Assembly (NCBI GenBank): GCA_036435485.1
Contig: JAZHRN010000139.1
Coordinates: forward strand, 4,402,001 to 4,466,000
Direction: 5' to 3'
Length of the DNA stretch: 64,000 nucleotides
From: Saposhnikovia divaricata
Taxonomy: Eukaryota > Streptophyta > Magnoliopsida > Apiales > Apiaceae
Positions 1 to 12,770 of the stretch are shown in pieces. The notes under the pieces are model-generated. The model saw only the letters and a list, made by a program, of their open reading frames with translations. It searched no databases and was not told the DNA's origin. Every line of letters begins with the position of its first letter. Position 1 is the first letter of the stretch. Made by a program: the position numbers and the translations under genes.

Positions 1-784
1 CGTTAAATAAAATTGTGTTGAATTCCAATAACCCATAGGAACAAAATATGTAAAAATATCCATAAAATGGTCCGACTCGATTTTTAACAATATCCCGTGT
101 ACTAACCCCTTTGAGGATTATCCGAAAACCGAGTTTCAGTCATTTCAGCCCCCGATTCAGGTCCGAATGGCACCAAATAAAATTTCATTGAATTCCAATA
201 ACCCATAGGAACAAAATATGTAAAAATATCCACAAAATTGTCCGACTTGATTTTTAACAATATCCCGTGTACTAATCCCTTTGAGAAGTTTCCGAAAACC
301 GAGTTTCGATCATATTATCTCCGATTCCGGTCCGAACTTCGTTAAATAAAATTGCGTTGAATTCCAATAACCCATAGGAACAAAATATGTAAAAGTATCC
401 ATAAAATGGTCCGACTCAATTTTTAACAATATCCCGTGTACTAACCCCTTTGAGGATTATCCGAAAACCGAGTTTCAGTCATTTCAGCCCCGATTCAGGT
501 CCGACTGGCACCAAATAAAATTTCGTTGAATTCCAATAACCCATAGGAACAAAATATGTAAAAATATCCACAAAATGGTCCGACTTGATTTTTAACAATA
601 TCCCGTGTACTAACCCCTTTGAGAAGTTTCCGAAAACCGAATTTCGATCATATCAGCTCCGATTACGGTCCGAACTCTGTTAAATAAAATTTTGTTGAAT
701 TCCAATAACCCGTAGGAACAAAATATGTAAAAATATCCATAAAATGGTCCGACTCGATTTTTAACATTATCCCGTGTACTAACC

Positions 785-2815
785 CCTTTCAGGATTATCC
801 GAAAACCGAGTTTCAGTCATTTCAGCTCCGATTCAGGTCCGAATGGCACCAAATAAAATTTCGTTGAATTCCAATAACCCATAGGAACAAAATATGTAAA
901 AATATCCATAAAATAGTCCGACTCGATTTTTAACAATATCCCGTGTACTAACCCCTTTGAGGATTATCCGAAAACCGAGTTTCAGTCATTTTAGCCCCGA
1001 TTCAGGTCCGAATGGCACCAAATAAAATTTCATTGAATTCCAATAACCTATTGGACCAAAATATGTAAAAATATCCATAAAATGGTCTGACTCGATTTTT
1101 AACAATATCCCGTGTACTAACCCCTTTGAGGATTATCCGAAAACCGAGTTTCAGTCATTTCAGCCCCCGATTCAGGTCCGAATGGCACCAAATAAAATTT
1201 CATTGAATTCCAATAACCCATAGGAACAAAATATGTAAAAATATCCACAAAATGGCCCGACTTGATTTTTAACAATATCCCGTGTACTAACCCCTTTGAA
1301 AAGTTTCCGAAAACCGAGTTTCGATCATATCAGCTCCGATTACGGTCCGAACTCCGTTAAATAAAATTGTGTTGAATTCCAATAACCCATAGGAACAAAA
1401 TATGTAAAAATATCCATAAAATGGTCCGACTCGATTTTTAACAATATCCCGTGTACTAACCCCTTTGAGGATTATCCGAAAACCGAGTTTCAGTCATTTT
1501 AGCCCCGATTCAGGTCCGAATGGCACCAAATAAAATTTCATTGAATTCCAATAACCCATTGGACCAAAATATGTAAAAATATCCATAAAATGGTCCGACT
1601 CGATTTTTAACAATATCCCGTGTACTAACCCCTTTGAGGATTATCCGAAAACCGAGTTTCAGTCATTTCAGCCCCCGATTCAGGTCCGAATGGCACCAAA
1701 TAAAATTTCATTGAATTCCAATAACCCATAGGAACAAAATATGTAAAAATATCCAAAAAATTGTCCGACTTGATTTTTAACAATATCCCGTGTACTAATC
1801 CCTTTGAGAAGTTTCCGAAAACCGAGTTTCGATCATATTAGCTCCGATTCCGGTCCGAACTTCGTTAAATAAAATTGCGTTGAATTCCAATAACCCATAG
1901 GAACAAAATATGTAAAAGTATCCATAAAATGGTCCGACTCAATTTTTAACAATATCCCGTGTACTAACCCCTTTGAGGATTATCCGAAAACCGAGTTTCA
2001 GTCATTTCAGCCCCGATTCAGGTCCGACTGGCACCAAATAAAATTTCGTTGAATTCCAATAACCCATAGGAACAAAATATGTAAAAATATCCACAAAATG
2101 GTCCGACTTGATTTTTAACAATATCCCGTGTACTAACCCCTTTGAGAAGTTTTTGAAAACCGAATTTCGATCATATCAGCTCCGATTACGGTCCGAACTC
2201 TGTTAAATAAAATTTTGTTGAATTCCAATAACCCATAGGAACAAAATATGTAAAAATATCCATAAAATGGTCCGACTCGATTTTTAACAATATCCCGTGT
2301 ACTAACCCCTTTGAGGATTATCCGAAAACCGAGTTTCAGTCATTTTAGCCCCGATTCAGGTCCGAATGGCACCAAATAAAATTTCATTGAATTCGAATAA
2401 CCCATTGGACCAAAATATGTAAAAATATCCATAAAATGGTCCGACTCGATTTTTAACAATATCCCGTGTACTAACCCCTTTGAGGATTATCCGAAAACCG
2501 AGTTTCAGTCATTTCAGCCCCCGATTCAGGTCCGAATGGCGCCAAATAAAATTTCATTGAATTCCAATAACCCATAGGAACAAAATATGTAAAAATATCC
2601 ACAAAATTGTCCGACTTGATTTTTAACAATATCCCGTGTACTAATCCTTTTGAGAAGTTTCCGAAAACCGAGTTTCGATCATATTAGCTCCGATTCCGGT
2701 CCGAACTTCGTTAAATAAAATTGCGTTGAATTCCAATAACCCATAGGAACAAAATATGTAAAAATATCCATAAAATGGTCCGACTCGATTTTTAACATTA
2801 TCCCGTGTACTAACC
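785..2815 (+). repeat. 12-monomer HOR unit, 2031 bp (family 1)
   Basis: One unit lies between successive AACATTATCC/CCTTTCAGG marker monomers. The same 2031-bp spacing is found at 12794-14825 and 21923-23954, so the 12-monomer form is a recurring unit and not a chance distance. A marker GAATTCGAATAACC monomer near 2391 belongs to the last three monomers that the shorter form lacks. Confidence 0.85.
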
Positions 2816-4338
2816 CCTTTCAGGATTATCCGAAAACCGAGTTTCAGTCATTTCAGGTCCGATTCAGGTCCGAATGGCACCAAATAAAATTTCGATGAAT
2901 TCCAATAACCCATAGGAACAAAATATGTAAAAATATCCATAAAATAGTCCGACTCGATTTTTAACAATATCCCGTGTACTAACCCCTTTGAGGATTATCC
3001 GAAAACCGAGTTTCAGTCATTTTAGCCCCGATTCAGGTCCGAATGGCACCAAATAAAATTTCATTGAATTCCAATAACCCATTGGACCAAAATATGTAAA
3101 AATATCCATAAAATGGTCTGACTCAATTTTTAACAATATCCCGTGTACTAACCCCTTTGAGGATTATCCGAAAACCGAGTTTCAGTCATTTCAGCCCCCG
3201 ATTCAGGTCCGAATGGCACCAAATAAAATTTCATTGAATTCCAATAACCCATAGGAACAAAATATGTAAAAATATCCACAAAATGGCCCGAATTGATTTT
3301 TAACAATATCCCGTGTACTAACCCCTTTGAGAAGTTTCCGAAAACCGAGTTTCGATCATATCAGCTCCGATTACGGTCCGAACTCCGTTAAATAAAATTG
3401 TGTTGAATTCCAATAACCCATAGGAACAAAATATCTAAAAATATCCATAAAATGGTCCGACTCGATTTTTAATAATATCCCGTGTACTAACCCCTTTGAG
3501 GATTATCCGAAAACCGAGTTTCAGTCATTTTAGCCCCGATTCAGGTCCGAATGGCACCAAATAAAATTTCATTGAATTCCAATAACCCATTGGACCAAAA
3601 TATGTAAAAATATCCATAAAATGGTCCGACTCGATTTTTAACAATATCCCGTGTACTAACCCCTTTGAGGATTATCCGAAAACCGAGTTTCAGTCATTTC
3701 AGCCCCCGATTCAGGTCCGAATGGCACCAAATAAAATTTCATTGAATTCCAATAACCCATAGGAACAAAATATGTAAAAATATCCACAAAATTGTCCGAC
3801 TTGATTTTTAACAATATCCCGTGTACTAATCCCTTTGAGAAGTTTCCGAAAACCGAGTTTCGATCATATTAGCTCCGATTCCGGTCCGAACTTCGTTAAA
3901 TAAAATTGCGTTGAATTCCAATAACCCATAGGAACAAAATATGTAAAAATATCTATAAAATGGTCCGAATCGATTTTTAACAATATCCTGTGTACTAACC
4001 CCTTTGAGGATTATCCGAAAACCGAGTTTCAGTCATTTCAGCCCCGATTCAGGTCCGACTGGGACCAAATAAAATTTCGTTGAATTCCAATAACCCATAG
4101 GAACAAAATATGTAAAAAAATCCACAAAATGGTCCGACTTGATTTTTAACAATATCCCGTGTACTAATCCCTTTGAGAAGTTTCCGAAAACCGAGTTTCG
4201 ATCATATTAGCTCCGATTCCGGTCCGAACTTCGTTAAATAAAATTGCGTTGAATTCCAAAAACCCATAGGAACAAAATATGTAAAAATATCCATAAAATG
4301 GTCCGACTCGATTTTTAACATTATCCCGTGTACTAACC
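2816..4338 (+). repeat. 9-monomer HOR unit, 1523 bp (family 1 variant)
   Basis: This variant carries the marks AAATATCTAAAAAT with TTTTTAATAATATCC near 3430-3480, then ATATCCTGTGTACTAACC and a GTAAAAAAATCC monomer near 3980-4120. The same set of marks occurs again near 9010-9700, 13410-14100 and 15430-16140, so these four stretches share a more recent common ancestor than the other family 1 units. Confidence 0.82.
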
Positions 4339-5861
4339 CCTTTCAGGATTATCCGAAAACCGAGTTTCAGTCATTTCAGCTCCGATTCAGGTCCGAATGG
4401 CACCAAATAAAATTTCGTTGAATTCCAATAACCCATAGGAACAAAATATGTAAAAATATCCATAAAATAGTCCGACTCGATTTTTAACAATATCCCGTGT
4501 ACTAACCCCTTTGAGGATTATCCGAAAACCGAGTTTCAGTCATTTTAGCCCCGATTCAGGTCCGAATGGCACCAAATAAAATTTCATTGAATTCCAATAA
4601 CCCATTGGACCAAAATATGTAAAAATATCCATAAAATGGTCTGACTCGATTTTTAACAATATCCCGTGTACTAACCCCTTTGAGGATTATCCGAAAACCG
4701 AGTTTCAGTCATTTCAGCCCCCGATTCAGGTCCGAATGGCACCAAATAAAATTTCATTGAATTCCAATAACCCATAGGAACAAAATATGTAAAAATATCC
4801 ACAAAATGGCCCGACTTGATTTTTAACAATATCCCGTGTACTAACCCCTTTGAGAAGTTTCCGAAAACCGAGTTTCGATCATATCAGCTCCGATTACGGT
4901 CCGAACTCCGTTAAATAAAATTGTGTTGAATTCCAATAACCCATAGGAACAAAATATGTAAAAATATCCATAAAATGGTCCGACTCGATTTTTAACAATA
5001 TCCCGTGTACTAACCCCTTTGAGGATTATCCGAAAACCGAGTTTCAGTCATTTTAGCCCCGATTCAGGTCCGAATGGCACCAAATAAAATTTCATTGAAT
5101 TCCAATAACCCATTGCACCAAAATATGTAAAAATATCCATAAAATGGTCCGACTCGATTGTTAACAATATCCCGTGTACTAACCCCTTTGAGGATTATCC
5201 GAAAACCGAGTTTCAGTCATTTCAGCCCCCGATTCAGGTCCGAATGGCACCAAATAAAATTTCATTGAATTCCAATAACCCATAGGAACAAAATATGTAA
5301 AAATATCCACAAAATTGTCCGACTTGATTTTTAACAATATCCCGTGTACTAATCCCTTTGAGAAGTTTCCGAAAACCGAGTTTCGATCATATTAGCTCCG
5401 ATTCCGGTCCGAACTTCGTTAAATAAAATTGCGTTGAATTCCAATAACCCATAGGAACAAAATATGTAAAAGTATCCATAAAATGGTCCGACTCAATTTT
5501 TAACAATATCCCGTGTACTAACCCCTTTGAGGATTATCCGAAAACCGAGTTTCAGTCATTTCAGCCCCGATTCAGGTCCGACTGGCACCAAATAAAATTT
5601 CGTTGAATTCCAATAACCCATAGGAACAAAATATGTAAAAATATCCACAAAATGGTCCGACTTGATTTTTAAAAATATCCCGTGTACTAACCCCTTTGAG
5701 AAGTTTCCGAAAACCGAATTTCGATCATATCAGCTCCGATTACGGTCCGAACTCTGTTAAATAAAATTTTGTTGAATTCCAATAACCCATTGGAACAAAA
5801 TATGTAAAAATATCCATAAAATGGTCCGACTCGATTTTTAACATTATCCCGTGTACTAACC
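4339..5861 (+). repeat. 9-monomer HOR unit, 1523 bp (family 1)
   Basis: The unit ends with the GAATTTCGATC class A monomer directly followed by the next AACATTATCC/CCTTTCAGG monomer. The three monomers present at this point in the 12-monomer form are therefore missing. The length equals that of the preceding unit but the internal subtypes differ (GTAAAAGTATCC is present near 5465). Confidence 0.82.
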
Positions 5862-8399
5862 CCTTTCAGGATTATCCGAAAACCGAGTTTCAGTCATTTC
5901 AGCTCCGATTCAGGTCCGAATGGCACCAAATAAAATTTCGTTGAATTCCAATAACCCATAGGAACAAAATATGTAAAAATATCCATAAAATAGTCCGACT
6001 CGATTTTTAACAATATCCCGTGTACTAACCCCTTTGAGGATTATCCGAAAACCGAGTTTCAGTCATTTTAGCCCCGATTCAGGTCCGAATGGCACCAAAT
6101 AAAATTTCATTGAATTCCAATAACCCATTGGACCAAAATATGTAAAAATATCCATAAAATGGTCTGACTCGATTTTTAACAATATCCCGTGTACTAACCC
6201 CTTTGAGGATTATCCGAAAACCGAGTTTCAGTCATTTCAACCCCCGATTCAGGTCCGAATGGCACCAAATAAAATTTCATTGAATTCCAATAACCCATAG
6301 GAACAAAATATGTAAAAATATCCACAAAATGGCCCGACTTGATTTTTAACAATATCCCGTGTACTAACCCCTTTGAGAAGTTTCCGAAAACCGAGTTTCG
6401 ATCATATCAGCTCCGATTACGGTCCGAACTCCGTTAAATAAAATTGTGTTGAATTCCAATAACCCATAGGAACAAAATATGTAAAAATATCCATAAAATG
6501 GTCCGACTCGATTTTTAACAATATCCCGTGTACTAACCCCTTTGAGGATTATCCGAAAACCGAGTTTCAGTCATTTTAGCCCCGATTCAGGTCCGAATGG
6601 CACCAAATAAAATTTCATTGAATTCCAATAACCCATTGGACCAAAATATGTAAAAATATCCATAAAATGGTCCGACTCGATTTTTAACAATATCCCGTGT
6701 ACTAACCCCTTTGAGGATTATCCGAAAACCGAGTTTCAGTCATTTCAACCCCCGATTCAGGTCCGAATGGCACCAAATAAAATTTCATTGAATTCCAATA
6801 ACCCATAGGAACAAAATATGTAAAAATATCCACAAAATGGCCCGACTTGATTTTTAACAATATCCCGTGTACTAACCCCTTTGAGAAGTTTCCGAAAACC
6901 GAGTTTCGATCATATCAGCTCCGATTACGGTCCGAACTCCGTTAAATAAAATTGTGTTGAATTCCAATAACCCATAGGAACAAAATATGTAAAAATATCC
7001 ATAAAATGGTCCGACTCGATTTTTAACAATATCCCGTGTACTAACCCCTTTGAGGATTATCCGAAAACCGAGTTTCAGTCATTTTAGCCCCGATTCAGGT
7101 CCGAATGGCACCAAATAAAATTTCATTGAATTCCAATAACCCATTGGACCAAAATATGTAAAAATATCCATAAAATGGTCCGACTCGATTTTTAACAATA
7201 TCCCGTGTACTAACCCCTTTGAGGATTATCCGAAAACCGAGTTTCAGTCATTTCAGCCCCCGATTCAGGTCCGAATGGCACCAAATAAAATTTCATTGAA
7301 TTCCAATAACCCATAGGAACAAAATATGTAAAAATATCCACAAAATTGTCCGACTTGATTTTTAACAATATCCCGTGTACTAATCCCTTTGAGAAGTTTC
7401 CGAAAACCGAGTTTCGATCATATTAGCTCCGATTCCGGTCCGAACTTCGTTAAATAAAATTGCGTTGAATTCCAATAACCCATAGGAACAAAATATGTAA
7501 AAGTATCCATAAAATGGTCCGACTCAATTTTTAACAATATCCCGTGTACTAACCCCTTTGAGGATTATCCGAAAACCGAGTTTCAGTCATTCAGCCCCGA
7601 TTCAGGTCCGACTGGCACCAAATAAAATTTCGTTGAATTCCAATAACCCATAGGAACAAAATATGTAAAAATATCCACAAAATGGTCCGACTTGATTTTT
7701 AACAATATCCCGTGTACTAACCCCTTTGAGAAGTTTCCGAAAACCGAATTTCGATCATATCAGCTCCGATTACGGTCCGAACTCTGTTAAATAAAATTTT
7801 GTTGAATTCCAATAACCCATAGGAACAAAATATGTAAAAATATCCATAAAATGGTCCGACTCGATTTTTAACAATATCCCGTGTACTAACCCCTTTGAGG
7901 ATTATCCGAAAACCGAGTTTCAGTCATTTTAGCCCGGATTCAGGTCCGAATGGCACCAAATAAAATTTCATTGAATTCGAATAACCCATTGGACCAAAAT
8001 ATGTAAAAATATCCATAAAATGGTCCGACTCGATTTTTAACAATATCCCGTGTACTAACCCCTTTGAGGATTATCCGAAAACCGAGTTTCAGTCATTTCA
8101 GCCCCCGATTCAGGTCCGAATGGCACCAAATAAAATTTCATTGAATTCCAATAACCCATAGGAACAAAATATGTAAAAATATCCACAAAATTGTCCGACT
8201 TGATTTTTAACAATATCCCGTGTACTAATCCCTTTGAGAAGTTTCCGAAAACCGAGTTTCGATCATATTAGCTCCGATTCCGGTCCGAACTTCGTTAAAT
8301 AAAATTGCGTTGAATTCCAATAACCCATAGGAACAAAATATGTAAAAATATCCATAAAATGGTCCGACTCGATTTTTAACATTATCCCGTGTACTAACC
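5862..8399 (+). repeat. 15-monomer HOR unit, 2538 bp, with an internal three-monomer duplication
   Basis: This unit is the 12-monomer form plus three extra monomers. The extra block is an A-B-B trimer repeated at 508 bp: GGCCCGACTT occurs at 6331 and 6839, and the rare CATTTCAACC variant occurs at 6233 and 6741. The shared rare variant shows that the trimer was copied after that mutation arose. A 2-bp loss in the CAGTCATTCAGCC motif near 7587 is private to this unit. Confidence 0.85.
6233..7248 (+). repeat. Tandem duplication of one A-B-B trimer (508 bp x 2)
   Basis: Markers GGCCCGACTT (6331, 6839) and CATTTCAACC (6233, 6741) recur at exactly 508 bp, which is three monomers. The following unit returns to the normal CATTTCAGCC form near 7251, so the copied block ends before that point. 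Exact breakpoints cannot be placed because the flanking monomers are nearly identical. Confidence 0.8.
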
Positions 8400-11300
8400 C
8401 CTTTCAGGATTATCCGAAAACCGAGTTTCAGTCATTTCAGCTCCGATTCAGGTCCGAATGGCACCAAATAAAATTTCGTTGAATTCCAATAACCCATAGG
8501 AACAAAATATGTAAAAATATCCATAAAATAGTCCGACTCGATTTTTAACAATATCCCGTGTACTAACCCCTTTGAGGATTATCCGAAAACCGAGTTTCAG
8601 TCATTTTAGCCCCGATTCAGGTCCGAATGGCACCAAATAAAATTTCATTGAATTCCAATAACCCATTGGACCAAAATATGTAAAAATATCCATAAAATTG
8701 TCTGACTCGATTTTTAACAATATCCCGTGTACTAACCCCTTTGAGGATTATCCGAAAACCGAGTTTCAGTCATTTCAGCCCCCGATTCAGGTCCGAATGG
8801 CACCAAATAAAATTTCATTGAATTCCAATAACCCATAGGAACAAAATATGTAAAAATATCCACAAAATGGCCCGACTTGATTTTTAACAATATCCCGTGT
8901 ACTAACCCCTTTGAGAAGTTTCCGAAAACCGAGTTTCGATCATATCAGCTCCGATTACGGTCCGAACTCCGTTAAATAAAATTGTGTTGAATTCCAATAA
9001 CCCATAGGAACAAAATATCTAAAAATATCCATAAAATGGTCCGACTCGATTTTTAATAATATCCCGTGTACTAACCCCTTTGAGGATTATCCGAAAACCG
9101 AGTTTCAGTCATTTTAGCCCCGATTCAGGTCCGAATGGCACCAAATAAAATTTCATTGAATTCCAATAACCCATTGGACCAAAATATGTAAAAATATCCA
9201 TAAAATGGTCCGACTCGATTTTTAACAATATCCCGTGTACTAACCCCTTTGAGGATTATCCGAAAACCGAGTTTCAGTCATTTCAGCCCCCGATTCAGGT
9301 CCGAATGGCACCAAATAAAATTTCATTGAATTCCAATAACCCATAGGAACAAAATATGTAAAAATATCCACAAAATTGTCCGACTTGATTTTTAACAATA
9401 TCCCGTGTACTAATCCCTTTGAGAAGTTTCCGAAAACCAAGTTTCGATCATATTAGCTCCGATTCCGGTCCGAACTTCGTTAAATAAAATTGCGTTGAAT
9501 TCCAATAACCCATAGGAACAAAATATGTAAAAATATCCATAAAATGGTCCGACTCGATTTTTAACAATATCCTGTGTACTAACCCCTTTGAGGATTATCC
9601 GAAAACCGAGTTTCAGTCATTTCAGCCCCGATTCAGGTCCGAGTGGGACCAAATAAAATTTCGTTGAATTCCAATAACCCATAGGAACAAAATATGTAAA
9701 AAAATCCACAAAATGGTCCGACTTGATTTTTAACAATATCCCGTGTACTAATCCCTTTGAGAAGTTTCCGAAAACCGAGTTTCGATCAAATCAGCTCCGA
9801 TTCCGGTCCGAACTCCGTTAAATAAAATTGTGTTGAATTCCAATAACCCATAGGAACAAAATATGTAAAAATATCCATAAAATGGTCCGACTCGATTTTT
9901 AACAATATCCCGTGTACTAACCCCTTTGAGGATTATCCGAAAACCGAGTTTCAATCATTTTAGCCCCGATTCAGGTCCGAATGGCACCAAATAAAATTTC
10001 ATTGAATTCCAATAACCCATAGGAACAAAATTTGTAAAAATATCCACAAAATGTTCCGACTTTATTTTTAACAATATCCCGTGTACTAACCCCTTTGAGA
10101 AGTTTTCGAAAACCGAGTTTCGATCATATCAGCTCCGATTCCGGTCCGAACTGCGTTAAATAAAATTTCGTTGAATTCCAATAACCCATAGGAACAAAAT
10201 ATGTAAAAATATTCATAAAACGGTCCGACTCGATTTTTAACAATATCCCGTGTACTAACCCCTTTGAGAAGTTTCCGAAAACCGAGTTTCGATCATATCA
10301 GCTCCGATTCCGGTCCGAACTGCGTTAAATAAAATTTCGTTGAATTCCAATAACCCATAGGAACAAAATATGTAAAAATATTCACAAAATGGTCCGACTC
10401 GATTTTTAACAATATCCCGTGTACTAACCCCTTTGAGAATTTTTTGAAAACCGAGTTTCGATCATATCAGCTCCGATTTCGGTCCGAACTGCGTTAAATA
10501 AAATTTCGTTGAATTCCAATAACCCATAGGAAAAAAATATGTAAAAATATCCATAAAATGGTCCGACTCGATTTTTAACAATATCCCGTGTACTAACCCC
10601 TTTGAGGATTATCCGAAAACCGAGTTTCAGTCATTTCAGCCCCGATTCAGGTCCGAATGGCACCAAATAAATTTCATTGAATTCCAATAACCCATAGGAA
10701 CAAAATGTGTAAAAATATCCACAAAATGGTCCGACTTGATTTTTAACAATATCCCGTGTACTAACCCCTTTGAGAAGTTTCCGAAAACCGAGTTTCGATC
10801 ATATCAGCTCGGATTCCGGTCCGAACTGCGTTAAATAAAATTTCGTTGAATTCCAATAACCCATAGGAACAAAATATGTAAAAATATTCACAAAATGGTC
10901 CGACTCGATTTTTAACAATATCCCGTGTACTAACCCCTTTGAGAATTTTTCGAAAACCGAGTTTCGATCATATCAGCTCCGATTTCGGTCCGAACTGCGT
11001 TAAATAAAATTTCGTTGAATTCCAATAACCCATAGGAACAAAATATGTAAAAATATCCATAAAATGGTCCGACTCGATTTTTAACAATATCCCGTGTACT
11101 AACCCCTTTGAGGATTATCCGAAAACCGAGTTTCAGTCATTTCAGCCACAATTCAGGTCCGAATGGCGCCAAATAAAATTTCATTGAATTCCAATATCCC
11201 ATAGGAACAAAATTTGTAAAAATATCCACAAAATGTTCCGACTTTATTTTTAACAATATCCCGTGTACTAACCCCTTTGAGAAGTTTTCGAAAACCGAGT

Positions 11301-12770
11301 TTCGATCATATCAGCTCCGATTCCGGTCCGAACTGCGTTAAATAAAATTTCGTTGAATTCCAATAACCCATAGGAACAAAATATGTAAAAATATTCATAA
11401 AACGGTCCGACTCGATTTTTAACAATATCCCGTGTACTAACCCCTTTGAGAAGTTTCCGAAAACCGAGTTTCGATCATATCAGCTCCGATTCCGGTCCGA
11501 ACTGCGTTAAATAAAATTTCGTTGAATTCCAATAACCCATAGGAACAAAATATGTAAAAATATTCACAAAATGGTCCGACTCGATTTTTAACAATATCCC
11601 GTGTACTAACCCCTTTGAGAATTTTTCGAAAACCGAGTTTCGATCATATCAGCTCCGATTTCGGTCCGAACTGCGTTAAATAAAATTTCGTTGAATTCCA
11701 ATAACCCATAGGAACAAAATATGTAAAAATATCCATAAAATGGTCCGACTCGATTTTTAACAATATCCCGTGTACTAACCCCTTTGAGGATTATCCGAAA
11801 ACCGAGTTTCAGTCATTTCAGCCCCGATTCAGGTCCGAATGGCACCAAATAAATTTCATTGAATTCCAATAACCCATAGGAACAAAATGTGTAAAAATAT
11901 CCACAAAATGGTCCAACTTGATTTTTAACAATATCCCGTGTACTAACCCCTTTGAGAAGTTTTCGAAAACCGAGTTTCGATCATATCAGCTCGGATTCTG
12001 GTCCGAACTGCGTTAAATAAAATTTCGTTGAATTCCAATAACCCATAGGAACAAAATATGTAAAAATATCCATAAAATGGTCTGACTCGATTTTTAACAA
12101 TATCCCGTGTACTAACCCCATTGAGGATTATCCGAAAACCGAGTTTCAGTCATTTCAGCCCCGATTCAGGTCCGAATGGCACCAAATAAATTTCATTGAA
12201 TTCCAATAACCCATAAGAACAAAATGTGTAAAAATATCGACAAAATTGTCCGACTTGATTTTTTAAAAATATCCCGTGTACTAACCCCTTTGAGAAGTTT
12301 CCGAAAACCGAGTTTCGATCATATCAGCTCCGATTCCGGTCGGAACTGCGTTAAATAAAATTTCGTTGAATTCCAATAACCCATAGGAACAAAATATGTA
12401 AAAATATCCATAAAATGGTCCGACTCGATTTTTAACTATATCCCGTGTACTAACCCCTTTGAGGATTATCCGAAAACCGAGTTTCAGTCATTTCAGCCCC
12501 GATTCAGGTCCGAATGGCGCCAAATAAAATTTCATTGAATTCCAATATCCCATAGGAACAAAATTTGTAAAAATATCCATAAAATGTTCCGACTTTATTT
12601 TTAACAATATCCCGTGTACTAACCCCTTTGAGAAGTTTCCGAAAACCGAGTTTCGATCATATCAGCTCCGATTACGTTCCGAACTCTGTTAAATAAAATT
12701 TTGTTGAATTCCAATAACCCATAGGAACAAAATATGTAAAAATATCCATAAAATGGTCCGACTCGATTTT
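7810..12770 (+). repeat. Segmental duplication of about 38 monomers, copy 1
   Basis: This copy matches ~14235-19030. Shared marks keep an offset of 6425 bp on the left: TTCGA at 7976 and 14401, CCTTTCAGG at 8400 and 14825, CAAAATATCT at 9011 and 15436, GAGTGGGACC at 9641 and 16066. On the right the offset falls to 6257 (AACCCCATTG at 12114 and 18371) and then 6256. Left of ~7810 and right of ~12770 the two copies diverge. The block spans the family 1 to family 2 boundary, so it moved as one unit. Confidence 0.85.
9990..12770 (+). repeat. HOR family 2, first block (class A-rich, 7-monomer period)
   Basis: This block departs from the B-rich family 1 pattern. Consecutive class A monomers occur, with the marks AAAATTTGTAAAAATATCC plus GTTCCGACTTTAT, then ATTCATAAAACGG, then ATTCACAAAATGG with GAGAATTTTT, and a GAACTGCGTTAAATAAA end. 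The first of these marks starts at 10021 and again at 11203, a 1182-bp period of seven monomers. Some B units here have a one-base loss (CCAAATAAATTTC), making 168-bp monomers. CCACAATTCAGG near 11147 and GGCGCCAAATAAA near 11166 are local variants. Confidence 0.83.

Larger units (their letters stand above)
1..9990 (+). repeat. HOR family 1, left block (9-, 12- and 15-monomer units)
   Basis: An unusual class B monomer carrying AACATTATCC plus CCTTTCAGG marks the unit start. It recurs at 785, 2816, 4339, 5862 and 8400, giving spacings of 2031, 1523, 1523 and 2538 bp, or 12, 9, 9 and 15 monomers. The full order of subtypes is three B monomers (TTTCAGG; AAAATAGTCC; GGTCTGACTC), A with GGCCCGACTT, two B, A with AATTGTCC, B with GTAAAAGTATCC, A with GAATTTCGATC, two B, then A. 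The 9-monomer form lacks the last three. Bases 1-784 are the tail of an incomplete unit. No open gene structure is present. Confidence 0.88.
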
